Shown here one piece after another: positions 1 through 10,457 of a stretch of 64,000 bases of DNA. Positions within the stretch are counted from its first letter, which is position 1. Each line of letters starts with the position of its first letter. The notes beneath the pieces were generated by a model. That model saw nothing but the letters and a program-made list of their open reading frames with translations, was not told where the DNA came from and ran no database searches. The position numbers were made by a program, and so were the translations under genes. The stretch comes from Monodelphis domestica (taxonomy: Eukaryota > Chordata > Mammalia > Didelphimorphia > Didelphidae), in NCBI RefSeq assembly GCF_027887165.1, contig NC_077232.1, positions 85,965,881 to 86,029,880 of the forward strand. The letters run 5' to 3'.

Positions 1-600
1 GTTTAAAAAATATCAAGTTGTTAATCATATATCTTTAAATTTTTAAATGTATTTTAAGTGTTATAATAATAACAACTAATTTTTTTGTTATATTATTGTT
101 TTATAGATGGTGTATTGTCCTTTTTATATTATATATATTATTATAATATTCCTATACATACAATATATAATATATTGTACATATCTGTATATGTTATATT
201 ATATATTACATATGTGCTTTAATTGTTATAATAATAACTAGTATTTATTATATTATTATTTTATCTATATATTATATAATATATTATAATATATATTATA
301 TATTATTATAATAGCAATATACATATAATATATTATATTATATATGTATGGTATGTTACAGTTTTATCATATATATTGTAATATGTTATATATAGATGTG
401 TTTTGTTATAATAATAAATAACATTTATTATTATATTGTTTATATATAATATAATATTATATGTGTATTATATATTATTATAATATTCATATTAATATAA
501 TAACAATATATTATATTATTGTCATATTATATTCCAATATATTGTTATATATAAATGTGTTTAGATTGATATAATAATAATAATGAACATGTATAGAGTA
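1..600. repeat. AT-rich degenerate tandem array
   Basis: A block of ttataataataa-type phrases recurs near 56, 213, 402 and 556, each followed by a long stretch of TA and ATT runs, giving a rough period of 155-190 bp. The last unit merges into a MIR-like sequence. The window edge cuts the array. Confidence 0.6.
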
Positions 601-830
601 TTTATACTATGCCAGACACTTTACAGTTATTATCTTATTTGGGTCACAAAACCACCCTGAGAAGAAAGTACGGTTATTGTCTCAATTTTCAGGATAAAGA
701 AACTGAGATAAAAAGTTATTAAGTGACCTGTCCAGGGACACAGAACTAGTAAGCTGGTTTAGGTTGAATTTGAATTCATGTGTTCTTAACTCCAGATTCA
801 GATTTCTAACCTCTTTACAACCTAACTCCT
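590..830 (-). repeat. MIR-like SINE relic
   Basis: Contains diverged phrases of reverse-oriented MIR, such as gataaagaaactgag and a weak gtgacctgtccagggacaca, with a tail through gtgttcttaactccag. Confidence 0.5.
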
Positions 831-867
831 ACTGTTACTGAGAACTCCCCAAATAGAAATTCCCTCT

Positions 868-1031
868 GGGGAGCAGCTAGGTGGCTCAATGGATAGACAG
901 CCAGGTCTTGGGCTCAGACACTTCCCAGCTGTGTGACCCTGGACAAGTCACTTAACCCCTATTGCTTAGCCCTTACCACTCTTCTGCCTTGGAATGAATA
1001 CACAATATTGATGCTAGAACTGAAGGTTAGA
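868..1031 (+). mobile_element. tRNA-derived marsupial CORE-type SINE
   Basis: Head gagcagctaggtggctcaat, body agctgtgtgaccctggacaa and tail ttctgccttggaatgaatac are all present, with a deletion in the middle of the head (about 164 bp instead of roughly 200). Confidence 0.85.
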
Positions 1032-1230
1032 ATTTGTTTTAATCCCTCTGATAACACATGTTCTCTTCAATTTATGGGACACCGAGACATATGCCATCTG
1101 CTGCTAATTCAGTGTTCACTGACTTGTGGGTGCCTCCTTCAGTCTCAAAAAGGAATCTGAGCTAAGAGTGGCTGGCATTAGAACCCCACCTCCAAAGCCC
1201 TACTATTGTTACAATACACAATTCACTTCT

Positions 1231-1523
1231 TCATTCTTTCTTTCTTTCTTTCCTCCTCCTCCTCCTCTCCTCCTCCTCCTCTTTCTTCTTCTTCTTCTTC
1301 TTTCTTCTTCTCTTCTTCTTCTTCTTCTTCTCTTCTTCTTCTTCTTCTTCTTCTTCTTCTTCTTCTTCTTCTTCTTCTTCTCTTCTTCTTCTTCTTCTTC
1401 TTCTTCTTCTTCTTCTTCTTCTTCTTCTTCTTCTTCTTCTTCTTCTTCTTCTTCTTCTTCTTCTTCTTCTTCTTCTTCTTCTTCTTCTTCTTCTTCTTCT
1501 TCTTCTTCTTCTTCTTCTTCTTT
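1231..1523 (+). repeat. CTT/GAA triplet tract
   Basis: A (TTTC)n run and a (CCT)n run grade into about 240 bp of CTT repeats with few interruptions. The + strand is pure pyrimidine. All the poly-Ser, poly-Leu, poly-Phe and poly-Glu open frames here are translations of this tract, not genes. Confidence 0.98.
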
Positions 1524-2240
1524 GTTAAAGGGGTAGCCTCCAGCTCCCAGAGGAAGATGGCTTTTTAGGAGATTTATGGTAATGTAGCCTGGCTTTCTGT
1601 AGGTTAAAAGGCTCTGGAGGGGCTGGGAAGTACATTGTTGAGAGTGGCCCTGAGCCAATGAGATCATGGATCCCTAAAGTGTGATTTAAGGAAAGCCTTG
1701 GGGAGAGACTTCAGGAGCTCTTCTTATCTAGTATTTATGAGGCAGCATCTCTCTCTAGCTCCTTCTGACAAAGCTATTGATATCACATCCAAACTCAATT
1801 TAAGAGAATTTAAGCTACTATTAGATATGATTTTAAATTTTCCTATTTCATCACGGTGATGGACAAGTCAATTTTCTCTTTATCTGCATTCTGGCTTTTT
1901 TATTTTTATTTTTTGCTGAAGTCCTCAAAATACTTCTCAAATCTAAGAAGATGAGGTTTTCATCCTCCCGATGAGACTTGGCTTTGTTGGAGAGGGGGAA
2001 AATCAACAGCTGAATGCAGTAAAAGTTCTTGGTAATTCTGACAGCCCTCAGACACATCTGGTCAAGCAAGTGGTTATAGCTGGTGTAAGGGGCACTCATT
2101 AGCCCTTGAAATGCATCTGGATGGGTTTTGCTGTTTATGTTTGTTTATTGTAGCTTTGCAAAATTTAAACTTTAGATTTCCTTCAGGGCAACAACTTAGT
2201 TTGCAGGGAGACGTTTATTAGGGTCTGGTACCTTGTCTTT
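1524..2240. other. Repeat-poor stretch, nothing recognised
   Basis: No exon, SINE or L1 sequence is recognised. An 82-codon frame on the minus strand (2099-1851) lacks any family resemblance. Confidence 0.5.
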
Positions 2241-2462
2241 AGTCGCCTCCAATTTTTGTTGATGCCATTTGGGGTTTTCTTGGCAAAAATACTGGAGTAG
2301 TTTGCCTTTTCCTTCATCTGCTATTTTATATATTTTGGAAACAGAGTTAAATGATTTGCTCATCGTCATACCACTAGGGAAGTGACTGAGGACAGATTTG
2401 AACTCAGAAAGATGAGCCTTCCTGACTCCAGAACCTGGACTCTTTCCCTACACCACCTGCCT
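2241..2462 (-). mobile_element. tRNA-derived SINE with RTE-like tail
   Basis: Reverse-oriented tail gatgccatttggggttttct tggcaaaaatactggagtag is followed by the SINE body and ends near caggcaggtgg on the opposite strand. Confidence 0.75.
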
Positions 2463-3125
2463 GCTTTCTGATACATAGCAGACATTACATATATTGTTGA
2501 ACGAATGAATATAGTAAATATTGCATGATGGGGGCAGACACAGTGTAAGTATAGAGTATAAGTTTAGATTGTGTAAATAATATTAATTTCAAAATAAAGT
2601 AAATAAAATTTCTGAACTTTTATAAAACATTTAAATATGGTAATTCAAACTGCTCTTGATGGAGAACAAACTGTTCTTAAAGAAGGCAGTGAGGAATGCA
2701 GTTGGGAAAAGAACATTGAGCTGGGACTAGAGTCCTAGTTCTGGTTCATTAGTATGAGCTTGGGCAAGTCAATCTCTTGGGATCTTATTTTCCTGAATAG
2801 ATTTTGACCGTGAGTTAATTTAAGATGGCAGCCAACATTGAATATCCAGGCATCATATTAGTTCTGAAATAGGGAGTGGATCTGTGATGTCATTGCTAGG
2901 AAGAACTCTTGTGGGAGAGGCAATTCCCTCTGCTGATGAAGGTCACATTCCCTCTGAAGTTTGTTTTTAGAGAGTAACCCAGATCCCTAACAGGTTGAGT
3001 AACTTCCTGGGGGTATAGCACTTATAAGAAGTGATGCTTGAACTTCTTGGAACTTTCTGGTTCCAAGTTCTGTTCTCTATTGCACTATGCAAGACAGCTT
3101 CCACCCCAAAGTTAGCACTGTTTGT
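2463..3125. other. Mostly unclassified, with one MIR-like remnant
   Basis: A plus-strand MIR-like phrase (gagctgggactagagtccta to cttgggcaagtcaatctctt) lies near 2700-2790. The rest shows no recognised feature. Confidence 0.4.
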
Positions 3126-3365
3126 CTTCCTCCCTCCCTCCCTCCCTTCCTTCCTTCCTTCCTTTCTTCCTTCCTTCCTTCCTTCCTTCCTTCCTTCCTT
3201 CCTTCCTTCCTTCCTTCCTTCCTTCCTTCCTTCCTTCCTTTTTTCCTTCCTTCCTTCCTTCCTTCCTTCCTTCCTTCCTTCCTTCCTTCCTTCCTTCCTT
3301 CCTTCCTTCCTTCCTTCCTTCCTCCCTTCCTTTCCTTCCATCTCTCCATTCATCCATCTCTCCAT
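3126..3365 (+). repeat. CCTT tetranucleotide tract
   Basis: About 200 bp of (CCTT)n flanked by (CCCT)n and a short CATC-rich end. The overlapping open frames in five frames (Leu-Pro-Ser-Phe or Lys-Glu-Gly-Arg periodic peptides) come from it. Confidence 0.98.
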
Positions 3366-3483
3366 CCATCTACTGCTTTTGATTCCCACAGGAATCATTT
3401 ATTTCTATATCTACATTTTCCTACATATAAACAAACATAAGTGTACACATAATACACACATAAGTGTATGCAAATATATCGCA

Positions 3484-3500
3484 TATATATATATATATAT
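3484..3500. repeat. TA dinucleotide run
   Basis: Short (TA)n following an AC-rich stretch of cacacataagtgtatg. Confidence 0.8.
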
Positions 3501-3734
3501 CTAAGTAAAAAGATGCCTTTCAAATGTTTAGCTGAGTCTAATTTTAATTGAGTCAGAATACCATAATTCTGAGCCAGATAAAGCATATGTAACATTTCTG
3601 ATGTGGCCTAAAAACTCAAAGACATTAAACAATGTGAAGATCAGGAAGAAATTCTCTCTTTCTTAATTCTAATCCCAGCCACATATGATGCTTTTTCCTT
3701 AAGAATATTCTTCTTATGAGAATTGAAAACTACT

Positions 3735-3975
3735 TAGGACAGTTAATTGGCTTAGTGGAAAGAGTGCCAGGTCTGGAGTTGGGAGGACCTGGGTTCAAAT
3801 GTGATCTCATATATTTCCTAGTTGTGTGACCCTGGGAAAGTCACTTAACCCCATTGTCCCAGTTTTGTCATCTATAAAAGGAGTTAGAGGAGGAAATGGC
3901 AGACCACTCCAGAATCTTTACTGATAAAACCCCAAATGGGGTTATGAAAGAGTCAGAGATAACTCAAGGTAGCAT
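3735..3975 (+). mobile_element. tRNA-derived SINE with RTE-like tail
   Basis: The head ends in gaggacctgggttcaaatgt, the body is gtgaccctgggaaagtcact, and the tail is gaggaaatggcagaccactc then accccaaatggggttatgaa and agagtcagagataac. Confidence 0.85.
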
Positions 3976-4057
3976 AGGTAGGAAATAGGCATCTAGGTTT
4001 TCTGAACCAGCTCCCTTTCCATTACACTATGCCAATATTCTTCAAGGAGCATATGTC

Positions 4058-4262
4058 GGGGGGCACCTAGGTGGCTTAATGGACTGAGATCCAGGCAAAG
4101 AGATTGGAGGTCCTGGGTTCAAATCTAGTTTCAGACACTTCCTAGCTGTGTGACCCCAGAGAAGCCACTTAATCCCCATATCCTCACCCTTATTGCTCTT
4201 CTGCATTGGGACCAATACTAATATTGATTCTAAGACAGAAGGTGTGGTTTAAAAAAAAAGAA
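4058..4262 (+). mobile_element. tRNA-derived marsupial CORE-type SINE, near full length
   Basis: Starts ggggcacctaggtggcttaa, contains agctgtgtgaccccagagaa and ends attgattctaagacagaagg followed by an A-rich tail. Confidence 0.88.
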
Positions 4263-4514
4263 AAAATAATCCAAAGCCCATATTCTAGTCTCCAGGACTG
4301 GGTGGTTTCCTGTACCCTGTGATACACTAAATTTTCTTTGAGCTAAAATAATGTGCAGCCATAATTAATACAACTCTTCTACTGCCCTTTAGTATTCCCC
4401 CATGACATCTTAGGCCTCCTTTCATACCTGGAAGATTCCAAGACCTGAATCAAGATGATTGACGGAGAAATGCTGTTTCGATTAACACTCCCCATGCCTC
4501 TTTACCTGTAGATT

Positions 4515-4625
4515 CCTACTCCTTACTCCTCTAGGGCAGGGACTGTCATTTTTCATCTTTGTATTCGCAGCTTTGAGCACATAGTAGAGGATAATTAATT
4601 CCTGTTGAATTGAAAATGTAACTGA
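4515..4625 (+). repeat. L2-type LINE 3' end relic
   Basis: The phrase ctagggcagggactgtcatt, then tttgtattcgcagctttgag and a cacatagtag to attaattcctgttgaattg end, is the usual L2 3' pattern. Confidence 0.55.
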
Positions 4626-4649
4626 AGGGGGATCCTCTCTGGAGAGGAA

Positions 4650-4990
4650 ATCCATCAATGATTTAAGAAGGAGGAGGTGGTTCTCATCAGCATCTCTTCA
4701 TTCATTTTACCTCCTTAATTAGATGTGTTTAAAAGATTAATGCCAAGCCTGACGCTGATACATTCAAGTAGAAAAGGCAACCAATATTCGGCCAATTGTC
4801 TGCACAACATCCAGACTTGCATCTCCAAATGCCAATACCTTCTCTCCATCCCGCCCGCACCCCTTTCCTCCAAGTGTCCAGCAGACAAAGCATCTGGATG
4901 ATGGAGTGCCTTATCATCTGGGGAATAAATAAACCTAATAAGAGATTGATATTTTGCTAATGAGGATGTAACTTTTGTCTTCAAGTCTAT
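4650..4990. other. Repeat-free block, candidate conserved non-coding element
   Basis: No transposon phrase is seen over about 340 bp. It holds homeodomain-like cores (ccttaattaga, aagattaatgcc, gctaatgaggatg) and a paired ttcggccaattg. The 102-codon frame 5023-4715 (minus) has no recognisable domain. Confidence 0.3.
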
Positions 4991-4994
4991 TTCT

Positions 4995-5165
4995 GCAACT
5001 AGGTGGCTCAATGGATAGAACACGAGACATAGAGTCAGAAAAAAATGGTATTCAAATCTTTCCTCAGATGCTTACTAGTAGTACAGATTTGGGCAAATCG
5101 ATTAGTCTTTGCCTCAGTTTCCTTGTCTGTAAAATGGGAATTAGAATATTGGCCTCCCAGAAGCA
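4995..5165 (+). mobile_element. MIR/CORE-SINE-like copy
   Basis: Head aactaggtggctcaatggat then a MIR-type body with ttgcctcagtttccttgtct gtaaaatggg. Confidence 0.7.
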
Positions 5166-5425
5166 ATTTGGGGGCTCTGTGGATTGAGAATCAGGACTAT
5201 AGAAAAGAGGACCCAGATTCAAATGTGAGCATATTCTTTCCTATGAGAATTGAAAGATACTTAGGACAGTTAGGGGGTTTGGTGGAGAGTGTCAGGTCTG
5301 GAGTTGGGAGACACTTCCTAGCTGTGTAACCCTGGGCAAGTCACTTAACCCTTATTGCCTAACCCTTTCTTCTCGTCTGCCTTCCAATACACAGTATCAA
5401 TTCTAAGATTGAAGGTAAGGATATA
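5166..5425 (+). mobile_element. Composite tRNA-derived SINE
   Basis: Two heads appear in series (ggctctgtggattgagaatc, then ggtctggagttgggagacac), then the body agctgtgtaaccctgggcaa and the tail acacagtatcaattctaaga. About 80 bp of it matches 3704-3784. Confidence 0.7.
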
Positions 5426-5524
5426 TATGCATATATATTTGTATTTATATATACATATATATGAAGAATATTGACTACTTCCCAGTATTGTTGTGAGGAT
5501 AAAACAATATCTCTAAAACGCTTT

Positions 5525-5720
5525 ACAAATTTTTTTCATTTTTTATTGTCATGCAAAACACTTCCATATTGGTCATTGTAAGAGCAAAATCGTACACAAC
5601 CAAAACACGTTACAAACTTTAAATCATAATTACAAAATTTATTAAATAAAATAGACAAACATAAAGTATAATAACAAACATAAATTATTATAATTATCTT
5701 GATACATAAAAGTATCCTTT
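5525..5720 (-). mobile_element. L1 3' end fragment (older subfamily)
   Basis: Reads as ttttttattgtcatgcaaaa cacttccatattggtcattg, the complement of the catgacaataaaaa end seen at 12285-12428 and 45180-45270. Confidence 0.6.
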
Positions 5721-5794
5721 CCTCCCTTACTTAAGGAATTTTTTTCCTTAAGAAGTTCTGTAGTATAATAATAATAGCTAGCATTTATAGAGTG

Positions 5795-5955
5795 CTTGTT
5801 TTTTTAAAAACACATATTTTCCAATACTTTGTATTGGTTCTAAAGCAGAAGAGCTGTAAAGATTACGCAATGGGGGTTAAGATATTAACTTCACCAAGTG
5901 GTCAGGGTAACACAACTATGAAGTGACTCAGGCCAAATTTGAACCCAGGACATAT
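5795..5955 (-). mobile_element. tRNA-derived CORE-type SINE
   Basis: Reverse-oriented tail ctttgtattggttctaaagc agaagagctgtaaag, then caatgggggttaag and gccaaatttgaacccagga. Confidence 0.7.
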
Positions 5956-5964
5956 AAAGTACTT

Positions 5965-6045
5965 ATTGTTTGGTCATGTCTGACTCTTTATGACCCCATA
6001 GAGTAGACCATAGCTGCAAGCAAATGATGTTTATAGGGTTGAAAT
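5965..6045 (-). repeat. RTE-tail SINE remnant
   Basis: Contains ggtcatgtctgactctttat gaccccatagag, the complement of the end of the RTE-tailed SINE. Confidence 0.55.
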
Positions 6046-6162
6046 TTTTTTCCAGAATTTGTGTTCATTTTTAATTTTTAAAATATTTAATTAACTTTTA
6101 ATATTTGTTTTTAATTTTTTACATTTTTTGTTTTTCATTTTTTTAATTTATAAAAAGTTTTA

Positions 6163-7271
6163 AACAAAACCAATGTAACTAAAATCAGAAGGAAAACAAG
6201 AAATTGGGAAAAAATCTTTATAAAAACCTCTGACAAAGGTTTAATTACTCAAATTTATAAAGAGCTAAATCAATTGTACAAAAAATCAAGCCATTCCCCA
6301 ATTGATAAATGGGCAAGGGACATGGATAGGCAGTTTTCAGATAAAGAAATCAAAACTATTAATAAGCACATGAAAAAGTGCTCCACATCTCTTCTAATCA
6401 GAGAGATGCAAATCAAAACAACTCTGAGGTATCACCTCACACCTAGCAGATTGGCTAACATGACAGCTATGGAAAGTAATGAATGCTGGAGGGGATGTGG
6501 CAAAGTTGGTACATTAATGCATTGCTGGTGGAGTTGTGAATTGATCCAACCATTCTGGAGGGCAATTTGGAACTACACCCAAAGGGCACTAAAAGACTGT
6601 CTGCCCTTTGGTCCAGCCATAGCACTGCTGGGTCTGTACCCCAAAGAGATAAGGGACAGAAAGACTTGTACAAAAATATTCATAGCTGCGCTCTTTGTGG
6701 TGGCCAAAAACTGGAAAACGAGGGGATGCCCATCAATTGGGGAATGGCTGAGCAAATTGTGGTATATGTTGGTGATGGAATATTATTGTGCAAAAAGGAA
6801 TAATAAAGTGGAGGAGTTCCATGGAGCCTGGAACGACCTCCAGGAAGTGATGCAGAGCGAGAGGAGGAGCAGAACCAGGAGAACATTGTACACAGAGACT
6901 AATACACTGTGGTATAATCGAACGTAATGGACTTCTCCATTAGTGGCAGTGTAATGTCCCTGCACAATCTGCAGGGATCAAGGAGAAAAAACACTATTCA
7001 TAAGCAGAGGACAAACTGAGGGAGTAGAAACACCGAGGAAAAGCAACTGCCTGACTACAATGGCTGAGGGGACATGACAGAGGAGAGACTCTAAACGAAC
7101 ACTCTAATGCAAATACTAACAACATGGCAATGGGTTCCAATCAAGAACACATGTGATACCAGTGGAATCACGCATCGGCCACGGGGGGGTGGGAGGAAGG
7201 AAAAGAAAATGATCTTTGTCTTTAATGAAAAATGCATGGAAATGATCAAATAAAATACTATAAAATTTAAA
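6163..7271 (+). mobile_element. 5'-truncated marsupial L1 with 11-bp target-site duplication
   Basis: The element holds the C-terminal part of ORF2, a 3' UTR of about 330 bp (from aatggacttctccattagtg to gatcaaataaaatac) and an A-rich end. It is bounded by perfect copies of aaaaagtttta at 6152-6162 and 7272-7282. It looks fairly young because ORF2 stays open to its stop. Confidence 0.92.
6190..6927 (+). pseudogene. L1 ORF2 protein, C-terminal fragment
   Basis: The frame is open from about 6190 to the TAA at 6925-6927, with at least 217 residues from 6274. It encodes the C-terminal part of L1 ORF2p, downstream of the reverse transcriptase domain. It includes the stretch [20 protein letters not shown], the Cys/His-containing part [20 protein letters not shown], and the end that follows [15 protein letters not shown]. 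In the family this region carries the cysteine-rich segment needed for retrotransposition. The endonuclease and reverse transcriptase domains are missing, because the insertion is 5' truncated, so it cannot act on its own. There is no start codon context; translation would not be expected. Overlapping frames in other phases are shadows. Confidence 0.9.
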
Positions 7272-7282
7272 AAAAAGTTTTA

Positions 7283-7850
7283 GTATTCATTTTCTGACAT
7301 TTCTCAGTCTGGATGCTCTCCTTCCCACCCTTCCCCTTTCCCAAGAAGGCAATTAATATGAGACAGGCTGTAGATATGTTATAATACATTATTTCCATGT
7401 TTGTCATGGGGTGAAATAAGACACATATTGGTTACCCTAGAGAAAAATTCATGGAGGAAAGAAAGTGAAAAATGGCAAGCATACTTCAATTCACATTTGG
7501 ATTTTGTCTGGTGCTTCTATGGCCTTTCTCATCATCAGTCCCCTGGAGCTGTCCTAGGTCCTTGCCTTGTTGACAATAGTTACATCTTTCACCATTGATC
7601 ATGGTATATTATTGCTGTTACCTTGTACAACTTTCTCCTGGTTCTGTTCACTTTACTTTGCATCACTTCAGGTCTTTCCAGGTTTCTTTTTTATGATCAC
7701 CCTGTTTGTCATTTTTTATGGCACAATAATATTCCATTATAATTTACTATTATATATGTTATACATATACATACTATTATATATCCATTATATTATTCCA
7801 TTATATTATACAATACCTTTAGCCATTCTACAACTGAAGAACTAACACTC
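7283..7850 (-). mobile_element. Older L1 3' part, split by the younger L1
   Basis: Reads as the complement of an older L1 end: ggtatattattgctgttacc, tttctcctggttctgttcac and the AT-rich atattccattataatttact. It resumes directly after the 3' target-site copy of the younger element, whose 5' side (6030-6162) is the T-rich continuation. Confidence 0.65.
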
Positions 7851-7852
7851 AC

Positions 7853-8020
7853 AGGGTTTCTTTTCAAAGATACTGGATTAGTTTGCTATTTCCTTTCTCC
7901 AGTTGATTAACATAAACAAAAGTTAAATGACTTGCCCAGAGTCTATAGCTAGTGAGTGTCTGAGACTGGATTTGAACTCCATTCTTCTTGACTCAAGTCC
8001 TGGCTCTTTATCTGCTCACT
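7853..8020 (-). mobile_element. RTE-tail SINE copy
   Basis: Contains caaagatactggattagttt gctatttcctttctccag, then taaatgacttgcccagagtc and a reverse head ending in ctgctca. Confidence 0.65.
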
Positions 8021-8128
8021 TTAGAGTGCCAGATCTGAAGTCAAGGAAGACTCATCTTCCTGAATTGAAATCTGACCTCAGACACTACTACACCACTCAG
8101 GTGTCTCTTCTAGAGTACTTTGTGGTTA
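8021..8128 (+). mobile_element. SINE head fragment
   Basis: gtgccagatctgaagtcaag gaagactcatcttcctgaat and ctgacctcagacactac, then truncated. The same head recurs at 8500-8560. Confidence 0.6.
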
Positions 8129-8380
8129 TTTTTCAGTTGTTTCAGTTGTTTCTTACTCCTTGGGACCCTGTTTGGGGTTTCATTCTGTGGCAAAGATACT
8201 GGAGTGGTGTGGGTGCCATATGTGCATTAGCTCATTTCATCCTTATTAGTAACTCTAAGATCTCAAGTGTTGTTCTTACAGTTGAAAAACGAAGTCAGCT
8301 ACCTGAGTCATGCAGCTGGAAAATGTACAAAGTACCATTCCAAGGTAGGTGTTTCCTAGCTCCAAGTGTGGCACTCTATC
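8129..8380 (-). mobile_element. RTE-tail SINE / MIR-like composite
   Basis: Begins with ttactccttgggaccctgtt tggggtttcattctgtggca and continues as a reverse-oriented body. The 218-codon frame 7927-8583 is a run-through of these SINEs and is not a gene. Confidence 0.6.
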
Positions 8381-8710
8381 TGTTTTCTGACCTGCATCAG
8401 AGCAGTAGAAAGAACAGTCACACAGAAGTCAAGAGATCTGGCATCTTCCACTTAATGGCCTTGTTATATGGGGAAAGTTGTACCTTTAGAGTGTTCGGTC
8501 TGGGATCAAGGAAGACTCATCTTCCTGAGCTTAAATCTGACCTCAGACACTTCCAACTTTGTGAATCTGGGCAAGTCACTTAACTCTGTCTGCCTGTTTT
8601 GTCATTTGTAAAATGATCTGGAGAAGGAAATGGCAGACCACTCCCATATCTTAACCAAAGAAGACCCTACATGGAGTCACAAAGAGTGGAATGTGATGGA
8701 AAATGAAAAC
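8381..8710 (+). mobile_element. MIR fragment followed by RTE-tail SINE
   Basis: A plus-strand SINE begins near 8488 (gagtgttcggtctgggatca), with gtgaatctgggcaagtcact in its body, and ends with gagaaggaaatggcagacca and ggagtcacaaagagtgga. Confidence 0.75.
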
Positions 8711-9724
8711 ATTTTCCCTTTAGGTGAGATGTGAAATTTTGTTAATTACTTAAAAAACTTGCCCAATCACTTCCATCTTTGAGCTTCAGTTCTCTTTTCT
8801 GTAAAATAGGGTTGTTGTGAGGATCTTGATCAATGTGAATTGTTTTCCAGTACTGGACCCTTGAAGAATTCGATTTTGACTGGTTGTCCTAAAGTGAAAG
8901 AAGTATTAAGAAATGAGTGAGGAGGGTCCTACTGCCACCAAAGTAACTTCAACCCCATAAAAGGTTTGGGAATGAGCATGAGGGAAGCATCTGCTATTCT
9001 GCGGCTTCACTGGTGATTAAATGTCTAATGATCGTATTATGTAAATTCAAAGGAATTAAGAATGTATATCACCAAAATGACTTTTTTTACCCATTCTACT
9101 TATTATTCCAAACTGGCAAGATTCTTCAACCCACACAAATTCCACAAGAATGAACAGTGGATTAAAGTAATCAATCAACATTTATTAAGTACCTACTATG
9201 TTCTAAGCACGAAAATCTAAGCAAAGAAGTTATTGCTGAGATGTCTTTTGTAAGGTGATACAATACACCTTTATTTTAGAAGTCTGGGATTTAGATTGTC
9301 TCTCTCCCCTCTTCCACAGCTTACTAGCAGGGACACCTGAGATGCAGATCTACCTCTGATATTAGTTGGGGCCCTTGAAACAGCCATTCCTTTCTCTAAA
9401 TCTCAATTTTTTCATCTGCTTCTCAGTGGCATTTTGAAGGTTAGAAATGGCATGCATGGAGGGCAAAGAACATTGGTTTGGGGTGAAAAAGCCTTGGTTC
9501 CAGACACAGGAGAGAATGATATATATTAGTACAAGTCCTCCTCATAGGTCAGCAGGTGAGGAAATGCCATGATCATTCACAATTACAAGTATGCCTGACC
9601 TCATGTGTACTATATGTATTTTTCATATTATAATTTGGGTTGCTATCATTGACATAATAGAATATAATAGAACTGCTACACACTGTGATATTAGCAGTAC
9701 TGAGGCTTTAGAAGTAGTCAACCT
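8711..9724. other. Repeat-poor stretch with small MIR/L2 scraps
   Basis: Only short scraps are seen: cagttctcttttctgtaaaatag near 8790 and atttattaagtacctactat near 9180. The block 8990-9130 is AT-rich and repeat-free (taatgatcgtattatgtaaa). No gene is recognised. Confidence 0.45.
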
Positions 9725-9932
9725 TGGGGGCTACTAGACAGCTCAGTAGATAGAGAGCCAATCCTAGAGACTTGGGTGGTCTTGGGTTCCAATTTGACCT
9801 CAGATACTTCCTAGCTGTATGACCCTGGGAATGCCACTTAACCCCATTCCCTGACCTTACTCTTCTTCTGCCTTAGAACCAACACATAGTATTGATTCTA
9901 AGATGGAAGGTAAGGGTTAAAAAAAAAGAAAT
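9725..9932 (+). mobile_element. tRNA-derived CORE-type SINE, near full length
   Basis: Head ctagacagctcagtagatag, body agctgtatgaccctgggaat, tail tagtattgattctaagatgg then an A run. Confidence 0.88.
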
Positions 9933-10420
9933 AGTCAACTTTGATTTAATAGTGAGCAACTTTGTAATTGTGGCACACGTCTCACATGGTAGGCACTTCA
10001 TTGCTTCTTGATTGGTCAAGACATATTAAATAGACTATATTATCATGTGAACATGTATGCATATATGTGTATCTATCATAAATTTATAGATTCTGGATTT
10101 ATGTCAAGTACTGTTAAATTCCTTCTTGCCCAAATGGAAACTCCCCAAGTTTTACCACTAATGAGAGTTGTGATTTTGAGTCAGTCATGTATTTCACTGG
10201 GCCTTGATTTCCTCCTCTATAAGGTCTCTCCAATTCAAATGGTTCAATGAACCTAACACAGTCTGTGGCATCTATAAGGATATTAGAAATTAAGTCTAGT
10301 TACATTAGTTTAGAGATAAGAAGTGAAGAAGCTGGCTTGAAAAAGAATTAGAGTTTGAAACAGATCTGAGACAGAATGTCAGTTTCAAATGTTAACAGTA
10401 TGTGGTGGAGGGGTAATGGT

Positions 10421-10457
10421 TTTTTGTTTTGTTTTGTTTTGTTTTGTTTTGTTTTGT
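10421..10457 (+). repeat. TTTTG pentanucleotide run
   Basis: About seven copies of gtttt in a row, directly in front of the LTR-like element. Confidence 0.95.

Noticed and set aside
1126..1667. Open frames of poly-Ser, poly-Phe, poly-Leu and poly-Glu/Lys/Arg
   Set aside because: They are six-frame readings of the CTT/GAA tract with no independent coding evidence.
2967..3504. Seven overlapping Pro-Ser-Phe-Leu or Arg-Lys-Glu-Gly frames
   Set aside because: All come from the CCTT tetranucleotide tract.
7927..8583. 218-codon plus-strand frame
   Set aside because: Runs through a series of SINE fragments in both orientations; the peptide repeats KTHLPELKSDLRH because the SINE head occurs twice.
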